Of a stretch of 64,000 nt of DNA, positions 26,905 to 36,184 are shown in pieces. The notes below the pieces were generated by a model. It saw only the letters and a program-made list of their open reading frames with translations, was not told where the DNA came from and searched no databases. This stretch comes from Alteromonas genovensis (GTDB lineage: Bacteria > Pseudomonadota > Gammaproteobacteria > Enterobacterales > Alteromonadaceae): assembly GCF_010500895.1 (NCBI RefSeq), contig NZ_JAAAWO010000001.1, positions 607,245-671,244 on the forward strand. The letters run 5' to 3'. Numbering within the stretch: the first letter of the stretch is position 1; the number at the start of each line of letters is the position of its first letter. Both the position numbers and the translations under genes were made by a program.

Positions 26905-28572
26905 CTACTTAGACATGCGTTTGTACTTCAAGCGGTGAGGTTCCACAATATCTTTACCAAACTCTTGCTTAAGCCACGTTTCGTAATCGGCATAGTTACC
27001 CTCAAAGAAGTTAATATTGCCTTCGTCACGGTAATCCATAATGTGAGTCGCGACTCTGTCTAGGAACCATCTATCGTGCGAAATGACCATCGCGCAACCA
27101 GGGAACTCCAACAAGGCATTTTCAAGTGCACGTAACGTCTCTACGTCTAGGTCATTCGTGGGCTCATCCAGTAGCAACACGTTCCCGCCCGCTTTTAATA
27201 GCTTCGCTAAATGGACTCGGTTACGCTCACCGCCTGACAAGTCTTTGATAAACTTCTGCTGGTCGTTACCTTTGAAGTTAAATCGGCTGCAGTAGGCGCG
27301 ACTGGCAATTTCGAAGTTACCAATTCGAATGATGTCTTGATCATCCGAGATTTCCTTCCATACCGTGTTGTTTTCATTCATGTGATCACGGAACTGCTCA
27401 ACAGCGGCAATGTTGACCGTATCGCCCAGCTCGATGCTTCCCGCATCAGGCTGCTCAGCACCCGTTAGCATTCTGAACAGGGTAGATTTACCCGCACCAT
27501 TTGGACCAACAATCCCAACGATAGCGCCCTTTGGAACGCTAAACGATAAATCATCGATAAGCACGCGGTCGCCATAGGACTTTTTAAGATTCGATACATC
27601 AATAACCTTATCGCCTAAACGCTCACCTGGTGGAATGAATAGCTCGTTCGTTTCATTTCTCTTTTGGTAATCACCCGTTGAGAGTTCTTCAAATCGCGCC
27701 ATACGGGCTTTGCTCTTGGCATGGCGACCTTTAGGGTTTGAGCGAACCCATTCAAGTTCTTGTTTAATACTCTTTTGACGAGCAGATTCAATGCGTTCTT
27801 CTTGCTCTAGTCTGCTCTCTTTTTGCTCGAGCCACGATGAATAGTTGCCTTCCCATGGAATGCCTTCACCACGGTCAAGTTCTAATATCCATCCAGCTAC
27901 ATTATCTAAGAAGTACCTATCATGGGTAATGGCTACCACAGTGCCTTCGTAGTCGTGTAAGAAGCGCTCTAGCCACGCTACAGATTCCGCATCCAAGTGG
28001 TTAGTGGGCTCGTCTAATAGCAGCATTTCTGGTTTTTCAAGAAGTAGGCGACATAATGCAACCCGACGACGTTCACCACCTGATAGCTTGGTTACATCAG
28101 CATCCCACGCAGGAAGCCTTAATGCATCGGCAGCACGCTCAAGCACGTTTTCAAGGTTGTGCCCATCTTTGGTAGCAATGATCGCTTCAAGTTCACCCTG
28201 CTCTTTAGCCAAAGCATCAAAGTCGGCGTCAGCGTCTGCGTAGGCAGCATAAACTTCGTCAAGGCGTGTCAGTGCATGCTTAACATCGGCTACGGCCTCT
28301 TCAATATTGCCGCGAACGTCTTTGGTTTCATCAAGACGAGGCTCTTGCGATAAGTAACCTATCTTCAATCCAGGTTGAGGACGCGCTTCACCTTCAATAT
28401 CGGTATCGATACCTGCCATGATACGCAAAAGTGTTGATTTACCTGCACCGTTTAGACCAAGTACGCCAATTTTTGCTCCTGGAAAAAAGCTGAGAGAGAT
28501 ATTTTTAAGAATTTGTTTTTTCGGTGGCACAATTTTGCCAACGCGATGCATACTATATACGTATTGAGCCAT
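26905..28572 (-). CDS. ettA: Energy-dependent translational throttle protein EttA
   Basis: A 555-residue ABC-F protein with two nucleotide-binding domains: Walker A GLNGAGKST and GPNGAGKST, signatures LSGGERRRVALCR and LSGGERNRVHLAK, and the inter-domain PtIM helices near residues 240-310. EttA binds the ribosomal E site and gates the first elongation step according to ATP/ADP. The C-terminus HRLKYKRMSK and length match E. coli EttA. Single-gene unit divergent from lpxD. Confidence 0.95.
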   Translation of the reverse strand: MAQYVYSMHRVGKIVPPKKQILKNISLSFFPGAKIGVLGLNGAGKSTLLRIMAGIDTDIEGEARPQPGLKIGYLSQEPRLDETKDVRGNIEEAVADVKHALTRLDEVYAAYADADADFDALAKEQGELEAIIATKDGHNLENVLERAADALRLPAWDADVTKLSGGERRRVALCRLLLEKPEMLLLDEPTNHLDAESVAWLERFLHDYEGTVVAITHDRYFLDNVAGWILELDRGEGIPWEGNYSSWLEQKESRLEQEERIESARQKSIKQELEWVRSNPKGRHAKSKARMARFEELSTGDYQKRNETNELFIPPGERLGDKVIDVSNLKKSYGDRVLIDDLSFSVPKGAIVGIVGPNGAGKSTLFRMLTGAEQPDAGSIELGDTVNIAAVEQFRDHMNENNTVWKEISDDQDIIRIGNFEIASRAYCSRFNFKGNDQQKFIKDLSGGERNRVHLAKLLKAGGNVLLLDEPTNDLDVETLRALENALLEFPGCAMVISHDRWFLDRVATHIMDYRDEGNINFFEGNYADYETWLKQEFGKDIVEPHRLKYKRMSK

Positions 28573-28990
28573 GCTCTAACCTCGTTTAAACGCGGTGAAA
28601 AATCAGATGATTATGATTTGGTGATAAAATTGGGTACTAGTGTACTCGCAACACTATAGCGTGCGCTAGTCTGTAACGCCATGGAAGTAAGCGCTTGATG
28701 CTTTTTTGCGCGTTCAGCATGCAAGTACAGAAAAAGGCATCGGAGCACCCCGGTATTTAGGATAAACTTGGGAATATATTTGCGAATTTACGATAGCTTG
28801 CAAGGTCGGCATGAGTTTACAACCTAAGCGTTTTTTAATTAAACGGTAATGAGCGGAGCAGTAAACAACGATACACGGACAATATTGGTATAAAATTTCG
28901 TGAGAAAGGTGCTTGAATTGAAAAAGTGCTGATCACTCATCTTCAATCGTGTGTATTTAAATATTAAATTGTTAATAGGTAATTAAGTGT
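28573..28990. other. Wide divergent intergenic region, ettA / lpxD
   Basis: 418 nt without a credible gene. It must carry promoters for ettA (minus) and lpxD (plus). TATAAA at 28889-28894 is a possible -10 for lpxD but lacks a clear -35. AGCGCT near 28690, a hexamer common in the repeat arrays of this window, occurs once. No hairpin terminator or riboswitch fold is obvious. Confidence 0.5.
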
Positions 28991-30019
28991 ATGACAGCCA
29001 TTAATAAAGGAACTTACCGTTTAGCCGAGCTTGCCAGCCATGTTGGTGGGGTTGTACAAGGAGACAGCACTACGCCTATTTCCTCAGTTGCCACGTTAGC
29101 AGGCGCTAAACATCATCAGATTTCATTTCTGACCAACCCTAAATACAAGTCTCAGTTGGCAGAAACACACGCTGGTGCGGTGATAGTGCACGATAAGGTA
29201 AAAGGCGATGTAAAGTGTGCTGCGCTCATTGTAGACAACCCTCATGTTGCCTTTGCGCGTATCGCTCAGCTATTCGATACAACGCCAGCAGTAGCATCAA
29301 ACATTGCTCAAACCGCTATTATTGCGTCTTCCGCTCGACTTGGAAGTGATGTCTCTTTAGGTGAGAACGTTATCATTGAAGATAATGTAGTACTCGGAGA
29401 TGGCGTAAGTATTGGCGCTAATACCGTAGTTCGTAAGGGGACTCACATCGGTCAAGGGAGTACGCTTTACCCCAACGTGACAATTTATCACGACGTGGTA
29501 ATAGGCAAGCGAGTGACTATTCACAGCCAAACTGTTGTTGGCTCGTCGGGCTTTGGCTACGCCAATGATAAAGGCGTATGGTTACCTATTCCTCAGTTGG
29601 GTTCGGTGCGCATAGGCGATGACAGTCAAATTGGAGCAAGCACCAGTATTGACCGCGGTGCCTTAGACGACACAATAATTGGCGATAACGTGATTATTGA
29701 TAATCAGGTGCAAATTGGCCATAACTGCATCATTGGCGATCATTCTTGCATCTGCGGCTCCACAGGCATTGCAGGGAGTTGCAACATCGGTAAGCACGTT
29801 ATTATAGCGGGTGGCTGTGGTGTAAATGGCCATATAAGCATCTGCGATAATGTACAGGTAACTGGATTCACAATGGTGGTGCAAGATATTACTTCACCTG
29901 GGGTTTATTCATCAGGCCAGCCCGCTCAAACCAATCTTGAGTGGCGTAAAAACACGGTAAGACTACAAAAAATTGGGAGTCTATTTGACCGAGTAAAAGC
30001 ACTAGAAAAACAGGTCTGA
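28991..30019 (+). CDS. lpxD: UDP-3-O-acylglucosamine N-acyltransferase (LpxD)
   Basis: A 342-residue left-handed beta-helix acyltransferase for lipid A synthesis. The N-terminal uridine-binding domain (about 1-105) is followed by hexapeptide repeats from about residue 110. The segment VVGSSGFGYANDKGVW and the catalytic-type histidine in VQIGHNCIIGDH are present, and a C-terminal helix closes the trimer. In most gammaproteobacteria lpxD lies with bamA-skp-fabZ-lpxA; here it stands alone between ettA and glyA, so it may be a second or relocated copy. Confidence 0.9.
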   Translation: MTAINKGTYRLAELASHVGGVVQGDSTTPISSVATLAGAKHHQISFLTNPKYKSQLAETHAGAVIVHDKVKGDVKCAALIVDNPHVAFARIAQLFDTTPAVASNIAQTAIIASSARLGSDVSLGENVIIEDNVVLGDGVSIGANTVVRKGTHIGQGSTLYPNVTIYHDVVIGKRVTIHSQTVVGSSGFGYANDKGVWLPIPQLGSVRIGDDSQIGASTSIDRGALDDTIIGDNVIIDNQVQIGHNCIIGDHSCICGSTGIAGSCNIGKHVIIAGGCGVNGHISICDNVQVTGFTMVVQDITSPGVYSSGQPAQTNLEWRKNTVRLQKIGSLFDRVKALEKQV

Positions 30020-30218
30020 TGTGCTTGTAGCCGAGGATTTACGTTAAACCTAGGCCATTTAAATTAATTTAGCCATAAAGCGGTATACAAGTGATCGAAA
30101 ATGACTAGAATATGGCTCCAAAATTACGCTGTCTGAGCATGACTCATCAGGTTGAGGATTGCACTTTTTGCGCAACATTGTTTACCGTGCCATAAATAAT
30201 CGCAGTTAAGGAGCCCCC

Positions 30219-31475
30219 ATGTTTTCTCGCGAAATGAACATAGCTGACTTTGATCCAGAATTAGCCACAGCAATGGCCAATGAAGTTCAGCGTCAAGAAC
30301 ATCACATTGAGCTAATAGCCTCTGAAAACTACTGTAGTCCGCGTGTGATGGAAGCTCAGGGTTCTCAATTAACCAATAAATATGCTGAGGGATATCCAGG
30401 CAAGCGCTATTACGGCGGTTGTGAGCATGTTGATGTAGTAGAGCAACTTGCCATTGATAGAGCGAAGCAGCTGTTTGGTGCTGAATACGCTAACGTCCAG
30501 CCTCACGCTGGCTCACAAGCAAACACTGCTGTTTTCATGGCATTGCTTGATGCAGGCGATACGGTATTGGGAATGAGCCTGTCTGAAGGCGGCCACCTTA
30601 CTCACGGCTCACATGTAAACTTCTCTGGTAAAACGTACAATGCGGTTCAGTACGGGCTTGACAATGAAACCGGTGAAATTGATTACGCGCAAGTTGAAGC
30701 GCTAGCGAAAGAACACAAGCCAAAAATGATCATTGGTGGTTTCTCTGCATACTCAGGCATTGTTGACTGGGCTAAGTTCCGCGAAATTGCAGATAGCGTA
30801 GGCGCATATCTGCTTGTGGACATGGCTCACGTAGCAGGTTTAGTTGCGGCAGGTGTTTACCCTAATCCACTTCCACATGCGCATGTGGTAACGACGACTA
30901 CCCACAAAACGTTGGCCGGTCCTCGCAGTGGTCTTATTCTTTCATCATGCGGCGACGAAACGCTATACAAGAAATTCAATAGCTCAGTATTCCCAGGTAA
31001 CCAAGGTGGCCCACTTTGCCACGTTATTGCAGCAAAAGCAGTTGCCTTTAAAGAAGCACTTGAGCCTGAGTTTAAAGTATACCAACAGCAAGTAGTGGCA
31101 AATGCGAAAGCAATGGTTAAAGTGATGCAAGAGCGCGGTTACAACATCGTCTCTGGTGGCACAGATAATCACTTGTTCCTTCTTGATTTAATCGACAAAG
31201 ACATCACTGGTAAAGACGCTGACGCAGCATTAGGTTCAGCGAACATTACAGTGAATAAGAACTCTGTGCCTAACGACCCTCGTTCACCGTTTGTCACTAG
31301 TGGTCTTCGCATTGGTAGCCCTGCAATCACTCGCAGAGGTTTCAAAGAAGAACAAGCACAGCAGGTCGCTACGTGGATTTGTGATGTACTTGATAACATG
31401 GGCGATGAGTCTGTAATCAAGCGCGTGCAAGGTGAAGTAGTCGAACTATGCTCAAAGTTCCCTGTTTACTCGTAA
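30219..31475 (+). CDS. glyA: Serine hydroxymethyltransferase
   Basis: A 418-residue PLP enzyme interconverting serine and glycine with tetrahydrofolate. PLP-lysine motif [16 protein letters not shown] is near residue 229; N-terminal [18 protein letters not shown] and [11 protein letters not shown] are intact. Standard length. AAGGAG precedes the ATG at good spacing. The 199-nt leader has no visible riboswitch. The nrdR start is 99 nt downstream, with a large inverted repeat between. Confidence 0.97.
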   Translation: MFSREMNIADFDPELATAMANEVQRQEHHIELIASENYCSPRVMEAQGSQLTNKYAEGYPGKRYYGGCEHVDVVEQLAIDRAKQLFGAEYANVQPHAGSQANTAVFMALLDAGDTVLGMSLSEGGHLTHGSHVNFSGKTYNAVQYGLDNETGEIDYAQVEALAKEHKPKMIIGGFSAYSGIVDWAKFREIADSVGAYLLVDMAHVAGLVAAGVYPNPLPHAHVVTTTTHKTLAGPRSGLILSSCGDETLYKKFNSSVFPGNQGGPLCHVIAAKAVAFKEALEPEFKVYQQQVVANAKAMVKVMQERGYNIVSGGTDNHLFLLDLIDKDITGKDADAALGSANITVNKNSVPNDPRSPFVTSGLRIGSPAITRRGFKEEQAQQVATWICDVLDNMGDESVIKRVQGEVVELCSKFPVYS

Positions 31476-31494
31476 GTAAATAGGTTTGTCTTTT

Positions 31495-31559
31495 ATTGCG
31501 TACTTTGGTACTAATGCACTCTTGCATCTCTGCAATTTGCATCAGCCTAAGTACGCAAT
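31495..31559 (+). other. Long inverted repeat in the glyA-nrdR gap
   Basis: ATTGCGTACTT (31495-31505) and AAGTACGCAAT (31549-31559) are perfect 11-bp arms; the pairing extends by GG/CC past one mismatch. The enclosed 43 nt contain further TGCA/TTGCA short repeats that can pair. It ends 15 nt before the nrdR ATG and just before its ribosome site (AAGGA). No T-run, so a structured leader rather than a simple terminator. NrdR boxes as I know them are not evident. Confidence 0.7.
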
Positions 31560-31574
31560 TATAAAGGATATTCT

Positions 31575-32024
31575 ATGTTTTGCCCTTTTTGTTCAGCGCA
31601 AGAAACGAAAGTTATTGATTCTCGCTTAGTTGCAGAAGGGTATCAGGTACGAAGACGTAGAGAATGTGCTCAGTGCCACGAACGTTTTACTACGTTTGAG
31701 GGGGCTGAATTAGTTATGCCTCGTGTGATCAAGCGAGACGGCTCCCGCGAACCGTTCAACGAAGACAAGCTACGAGCAGGGCTGCAGCGAGCGCTAGAAA
31801 AGCGTCCTGTAAGCACAGAAAAAGTTGAACAATGTATATTATCCCTCAAATCCGAACTTCGTGCGACCGGCGAAAGAGAGGTTGAAAGCGAATTCCTCGG
31901 CACTCTCATTATGAAAGCATTGAAGGAATTAGACAAAGTTGCCTACGTGCGCTTTGCCTCCGTTTATCGATCCTTTGAAGATATAAGAGAATTTGGTGAG
32001 GAAATTGCGAGGCTTGGAGACTGA
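31575..32024 (+). CDS. nrdR: Transcriptional repressor NrdR
   Basis: A 149-residue ATP/dATP-sensing repressor of ribonucleotide reductase genes. Zinc ribbon C3-x2-C6 and C31-x2-C34 (MFCPFC...RECAQC), followed by the ATP-cone (about 49-139; [16 protein letters not shown]). First gene of a cluster nrdR-ribD-ribE-ribBX, the common gammaproteobacterial order. AAGGA precedes the ATG. Confidence 0.96.
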   Translation: MFCPFCSAQETKVIDSRLVAEGYQVRRRRECAQCHERFTTFEGAELVMPRVIKRDGSREPFNEDKLRAGLQRALEKRPVSTEKVEQCILSLKSELRATGEREVESEFLGTLIMKALKELDKVAYVRFASVYRSFEDIREFGEEIARLGD

Positions 32025-32038
32025 CCACAGGACACCAC

Positions 32039-33178
32039 GTGCAGCAAAACACCGTTAAATCTGATTATTATTGGATGGCTAAAGCCATTCAACTTGCAAA
32101 AAAGGGCCGTTACACCACGTCGCCTAACCCGAGAGTCGGTTGCGTTATTGTTGATGAACATAACCACTGTATTGGTCAAGGGTATCACGTAAAAGCCGGC
32201 ACTCCCCATGCCGAAGTTCATGCGCTACACCAAGCTCGAAAGTCACACGAAAAATCTCTAGACGCCGCCACTGCCTATGTCACACTTGAACCTTGCAGTC
32301 ATTACGGTCGCACTCCTCCTTGTGCTGAAGCGCTTATCAATGCAAACGTTGCAAGGGTGGTAATTGCAATGACAGATCCCAATCCTAATGTAAGTGGCAA
32401 TGGTATCCGCAAGCTGCAAGAAGCTGGCATAGAAGTGGTGAGTGACATAATGGCTGCAGAGGCGGCTGCGCTCAACCCAGGGTTTGTGAAGCGAATGCTT
32501 ACTGGAATACCTTTTGTGAGGGTGAAGTTAGGCATTAGTTTAGACGGAAAAATAGCGTTAGAAAACGGCGTGAGTCAGTGGATTACTGGGCCTCAGGCTA
32601 GACGAGATGTTCAGCGCCACCGTGCACAAAGCTGCTGCGTGCTCACAGGTTCTGGCACCGTCTTAGCCGATGACCCCAGTTTATTAGTTAGGCCATCTGA
32701 AGCGCAATTCAGTGACTATCCGCTGGACGAAATTAGGCAGCCTGCTCGTGTTGTTGTTGACAGCAAGGGTGTGATCAATGGCGAGTACCAATGCTTGAAC
32801 GACGCGCACACCACGCTTATTGCAACATGCAAAGCGCATGTGGATACGGACTCACAGCATTATCTATCGGTTACGGAAAACCAGGGGCGCGTTGATTTGC
32901 ACGCGCTTATGCAAGCTTTAAGTGATAAGCAATACAATGAAGTGTGGGTTGAAGCTGGGCCTGGACTTGCCGGCGCACTTTTAGAAGCCGGGCTGGTGGA
33001 TGAGTTGATCTGTTATCAAGCGCCGAAGCTGCTAGGTAATAAAGGAAGAAGCATGGTCACTTTGCCTAGTTTTACGGCCATTGAACAATCTATTTCGCTC
33101 TCTCTTATTGAAAATCGTCAGGTTGGTAACGATATTAAGCTAACTTACCGCCCCGACACTATGAGTCCGCGTAATTAA
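32039..33178 (+). CDS. ribD: Riboflavin deaminase/reductase RibD
   Basis: Bifunctional enzyme of riboflavin synthesis. Deaminase domain (1-145) with zinc motif HAEVHAL and PCSHYGRTPPC; reductase domain from about 150 (VKLGISLDGKIAL, GSGTVLADDPSL, VEAGPGLAGALLEAGLVDE). It starts at GTG 32039, giving DYYWMAKAIQL aligned with the E. coli N-terminus; an internal ATG at codon 13 would cut the first helix. 379 residues, normal. 14 nt after nrdR. Confidence 0.95.
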   Translation: MQQNTVKSDYYWMAKAIQLAKKGRYTTSPNPRVGCVIVDEHNHCIGQGYHVKAGTPHAEVHALHQARKSHEKSLDAATAYVTLEPCSHYGRTPPCAEALINANVARVVIAMTDPNPNVSGNGIRKLQEAGIEVVSDIMAAEAAALNPGFVKRMLTGIPFVRVKLGISLDGKIALENGVSQWITGPQARRDVQRHRAQSCCVLTGSGTVLADDPSLLVRPSEAQFSDYPLDEIRQPARVVVDSKGVINGEYQCLNDAHTTLIATCKAHVDTDSQHYLSVTENQGRVDLHALMQALSDKQYNEVWVEAGPGLAGALLEAGLVDELICYQAPKLLGNKGRSMVTLPSFTAIEQSISLSLIENRQVGNDIKLTYRPDTMSPRN

Positions 33179-33198
33179 ACGCGGCAACGAGGACAGCT

Positions 33199-33861
33199 AT
33201 GTTTACTGGTATTATTGAAGCACTAGGCACAATTCAAAAGCTAGATAACCGGGGTAAAGATATCCGGTTAACTGTATCATCTAAGCATCTTGATATGTCT
33301 GATGTGGCCCTTGGCGATAGTATTGCCACAAATGGTGTATGCTTAACAGTAACTGACTTTGGCGATGACTACTATTGCGCAGATGTATCTACTGAAACCA
33401 TAAAACTGACTGGGTTTAAGCATTACCGCGCAGGCTCTACCGTAAACCTCGAAAAGGCAATGCGTCCTACGGATCGCTTCGGCGGTCACATTGTTTCCGG
33501 TCACGTAGATGGTGTGGGTGAAGTAAGCCAAATTATTAAGCACACCGATTACGTTGAGATTTGGGTCAAGGCTCCAGAGGCAATTGCTAAGTATATTGCA
33601 CACAAAGGCAGTATCACTGTAGACGGTGTAAGCTTAACGGTAAACAAAGTTAATGGTGCAGAGTTTATGCTGTGGATCATCCCTCACACGTTGAAGGAAA
33701 CAGTACTAGGCACCTATAAGGTTGGCACCGAAGTCAATTTGGAAGTTGATGTCATTGCCCGATATCTAGAGCGCCTAATGCTTGGCGATAAAGCTGCTGA
33801 GCCTGTAGAAAAAGGTATTGATATGGCGTTTTTAGCCGAGAACGGATTTTTAAAAAAATAA
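33199..33861 (+). CDS. ribE: Riboflavin synthase alpha chain
   Basis: A 220-residue protein with two lumazine-binding repeats; the start MFTGIIEALG is diagnostic, and the second repeat begins near residue 98 (GGHIVSGHVDGVGE, then VDGVSLTVN). It dismutates two lumazine molecules to riboflavin. Lies 20 nt after ribD with GAGGA upstream. The gene is called ribC in E. coli. Confidence 0.95.
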   Translation: MFTGIIEALGTIQKLDNRGKDIRLTVSSKHLDMSDVALGDSIATNGVCLTVTDFGDDYYCADVSTETIKLTGFKHYRAGSTVNLEKAMRPTDRFGGHIVSGHVDGVGEVSQIIKHTDYVEIWVKAPEAIAKYIAHKGSITVDGVSLTVNKVNGAEFMLWIIPHTLKETVLGTYKVGTEVNLEVDVIARYLERLMLGDKAAEPVEKGIDMAFLAENGFLKK

Positions 33862-33881
33862 CCCTACAAGAAGTATAAAAT

Positions 33882-34982
33882 ATGGCATTTAACACATCAG
33901 AAGAAATAATAGAAGATATCCGTCAGGGTAAGATGGTTATCTTGATGGATGATGAAGACCGCGAAAATGAAGGCGATCTGATTATGGCGGCCGAACATGT
34001 GACGCCAGAAGCCATAAATTTTATGGTAACGCATGCAAGGGGCCTTGTTTGTCTTCCTATGACGCCTGACCGCTGTCGCCGACTGAATCTTCCTCTTATG
34101 GTAGACAAAAACGAAGCTCAGTTTTCTACTAATTTCACTGTCTCTATAGAGGCTGCTACTGGCGTTACTACTGGTATTTCAGCGGCAGACCGGGCGACAA
34201 CAATCAAGGCTGCGGTTGGCAAAGATGCTAAAGCGACGGATATTGTTCAGCCAGGTCATATTTTCCCGCTTATCGCTAAAGAGGGTGGTGTGTTAAATCG
34301 TGCAGGTCACACTGAGGCGGGTGTCGACTTACCTCGTTTAGCTGGACTTGAGCCTGCAGGTGTTATCGTTGAAATTCTGAATGAAGACGGCACAATGGCC
34401 CGTCGACCAGAGCTAGAAACGTTTGCAGCGAAGCACGATTTGAAAATTGGCACCATTGCCGATCTCATCGAGTACCGAAACTTGAATGAGACGACCATTG
34501 AGAAAGTAGCCCAGTGCAATATTCCTACTGAATACGGCGATTTTGAACTGCATACATTCAAAGACAGTATCGACAATCAGCTTCATTTTGCCCTCAAAAA
34601 AGGCGAAGTATCTGAAACATCGCCAACGTTAGTGCGTGTTCACCTTCACAACACTTTTAGTGATCTGCTTGGTTCTACACGGGGTATCAACCGCTCGATG
34701 ACGCTCTCCCAAGGTATGCAAAAAATTGCAGACGAAGGCGGCGTGTTGGTTCTACTCGGTAAGGACGAACAAATAGAAAATCAAGTGAGACGTTTCGCTG
34801 CTGAAGACAGAGGTGAACAGCCAGCCGGTGCTGACTGGCAGGGTTCATCTCGTACTATCGGTGTGGGCAGCCAGATATTGGCATCGATGGGCGTACATAA
34901 GATGCGTTTATTAAGTAAACCCATAAAGTACCATGCGCTATCGGGGTATGGTCTAGAAGTTGTAGAATACGTTCACGACTAA
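33882..34982 (+). CDS. ribBX: RibB (DHBP synthase) fused to a degenerate GTP cyclohydrolase II-like domain
   Basis: Residues 1-200 are a complete 3,4-dihydroxy-2-butanone-4-phosphate synthase: [18 protein letters not shown] near 22-39, [10 protein letters not shown], and [14 protein letters not shown] near 141-154. Residues 205-366 follow the GTP cyclohydrolase II fold ([13 protein letters not shown]...[12 protein letters not shown]) but lack the zinc cysteines (GDxxxSxxCDC) and the QEGR-type active-site motif; GKDEQIEN stands there instead. This matches hybrid RibBX proteins described in Shewanella and other Proteobacteria, which have RibB activity only. A separate ribA must exist elsewhere. 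The role of the domain is inferred. Confidence 0.9.
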   Translation: MAFNTSEEIIEDIRQGKMVILMDDEDRENEGDLIMAAEHVTPEAINFMVTHARGLVCLPMTPDRCRRLNLPLMVDKNEAQFSTNFTVSIEAATGVTTGISAADRATTIKAAVGKDAKATDIVQPGHIFPLIAKEGGVLNRAGHTEAGVDLPRLAGLEPAGVIVEILNEDGTMARRPELETFAAKHDLKIGTIADLIEYRNLNETTIEKVAQCNIPTEYGDFELHTFKDSIDNQLHFALKKGEVSETSPTLVRVHLHNTFSDLLGSTRGINRSMTLSQGMQKIADEGGVLVLLGKDEQIENQVRRFAAEDRGEQPAGADWQGSSRTIGVGSQILASMGVHKMRLLSKPIKYHALSGYGLEVVEYVHD

Positions 34983-34999
34983 CAGGTCATTGTAGAAAT

Positions 35000-35037
35000 A
35001 ACGTGTTTTTTAATTTTAATTATTGCAAAAACACGTT
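35000..35037 (+). other. Inverted repeat in the ribBX-ribH gap
   Basis: AACGTGTTTTT (35000-35010) and AAAAACACGTT (35027-35037), 11-bp arms with a 16-nt AT-rich loop, just after the ribBX stop. Without a following T-run it may be a weak terminator or a protein-binding palindrome. No FMN riboswitch is recognisable upstream of ribH or ribBX. Confidence 0.55.
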
Positions 35038-35172
35038 GGTGGCATGACCGCTATATTAGAAACAGAAAGTGTGCTGATGCGCACTTTTTGTCTATTTACA
35101 CAGGTTTCAACGACCTAGTTTTAACGATAGTGCGCTGCGGCGAATAAAGTCGTTGGATAAAAAAACAATCGA

Positions 35173-35200
35173 TTCAGTTTAGGTGCAGTTGTGGTATACT
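35173..35200 (+). promoter_or_regulatory. Extended -10 promoter of ribH-nusB-thiL-pgpA
   Basis: TTCAGT at 35173-35178, 16 nt, then TGG-TATACT with the -10 at 35195-35200; the TGn extension strengthens a moderate -35. The start point would fall about 25 nt before the ribH ATG. Confidence 0.6.
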
Positions 35201-35230
35201 TCGCGCCGCTTTTTCTCGAGGAATGAAAAC

Positions 35231-35704
35231 ATGCAAGTCATTGAAGGTAACATCCGCGCTACGGGTAAAAAATTCGCTATTGTAGTTTCACGCTTTAACA
35301 GCTTTGTTGTTGAAAGCCTATTAGAAGGCGCGCTTGATACGCTAGAGCGTCATGGTGAAGTAAATGGAGACGATATCACAGTAGTACGTGTTCCGGGTGC
35401 CTATGAGCTACCTATCGTGGCGAAAAAACTTGCCGAGAAAAAGTCATTTGACGGCATCATTGCACTTGGCGCAGTTATTCGTGGCGGCACACCGCACTTC
35501 GATTTTGTAGCGGGTGAGTGTAATAAAGGTTTAGCGCAAGTTTCGTTAGAATACGGCGTACCTTTGTCATTTGGCGTTATCACAACGGATTCAATTGAAC
35601 AGGCTATCGAGCGTTCAGGAACCAAAGCTGGCAACAAGGGTGCAGAAGCTGCACTTGGCGCGCTAGAAATGGTTAACGTTATCGATGCTGTTGAAAAGCT
35701 TTAA
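35231..35704 (+). CDS. ribH: 6,7-dimethyl-8-ribityllumazine synthase
   Basis: Penultimate step of riboflavin synthesis, condensing the RibB product with the pyrimidine from RibD. Motifs: [63 protein letters not shown]. The start at 35231 ([12 protein letters not shown]) has GAGGA upstream; an earlier ATG at 35183 overlaps the promoter and adds 16 atypical residues. First gene of ribH-nusB-thiL-pgpA. Confidence 0.95.
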   Translation: MQVIEGNIRATGKKFAIVVSRFNSFVVESLLEGALDTLERHGEVNGDDITVVRVPGAYELPIVAKKLAEKKSFDGIIALGAVIRGGTPHFDFVAGECNKGLAQVSLEYGVPLSFGVITTDSIEQAIERSGTKAGNKGAEAALGALEMVNVIDAVEKL

Positions 35705-35716
35705 GGTAATTATTTA

Positions 35717-36139
35717 GTGAAAGTTTCAGCTCGTCGTAAAGCCCGTGAATTAGCCTTGCAAGGCATTTATTCATGGCAAATGAGTCATAACGATATTCAG
35801 CAGATTGAACTGGCGTTAGCTACCAGTAATGATATGCAGAAAGTTGATATGGCATATTTCCAAGCGCTCCTAAAAGGAGTGGCACACAACGCAAGTAATT
35901 TGGATGCGACGATTAAGCCTTACCTTGGCCGATTGCCAGAAGAGTTAGACGCCATTGAAAAGGCGATTCTTCGTATAGCTACGCTGGAACTGACTGAGCG
36001 CATCGATGTGCCATATCGCGTCATCATTAATGAAGCTATTGAACTAGCTAAATCATTCGGCGCTGAAGACAGCCACAAATTCATCAATGGTGCACTCGAC
36101 AAAGCAGTTAAAACGCTGCGAAAAGACGAGCGCGACTAA
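35717..36139 (+). CDS. nusB: Transcription antitermination factor NusB
   Basis: A 140-residue all-helical protein; [17 protein letters not shown] at the N-terminus and [28 protein letters not shown] at the C-terminus (read in parts) are family hallmarks. NusB binds boxA of rrn leaders with NusE. GTG start 13 nt after ribH. The ribH-nusB pairing is conserved. Confidence 0.95.
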   Translation: MKVSARRKARELALQGIYSWQMSHNDIQQIELALATSNDMQKVDMAYFQALLKGVAHNASNLDATIKPYLGRLPEELDAIEKAILRIATLELTERIDVPYRVIINEAIELAKSFGAEDSHKFINGALDKAVKTLRKDERD

Positions 36140-36184
36140 CCTATTTCAGTGACACTGGACGTTACTTAAGGTTTCTAAATTACC

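Noticed and set aside
34983..35230. Possible FMN riboswitch before ribH
   Set aside because: The region has one inverted repeat and a promoter but not the multi-stem conserved RFN pattern; too short after the predicted start.
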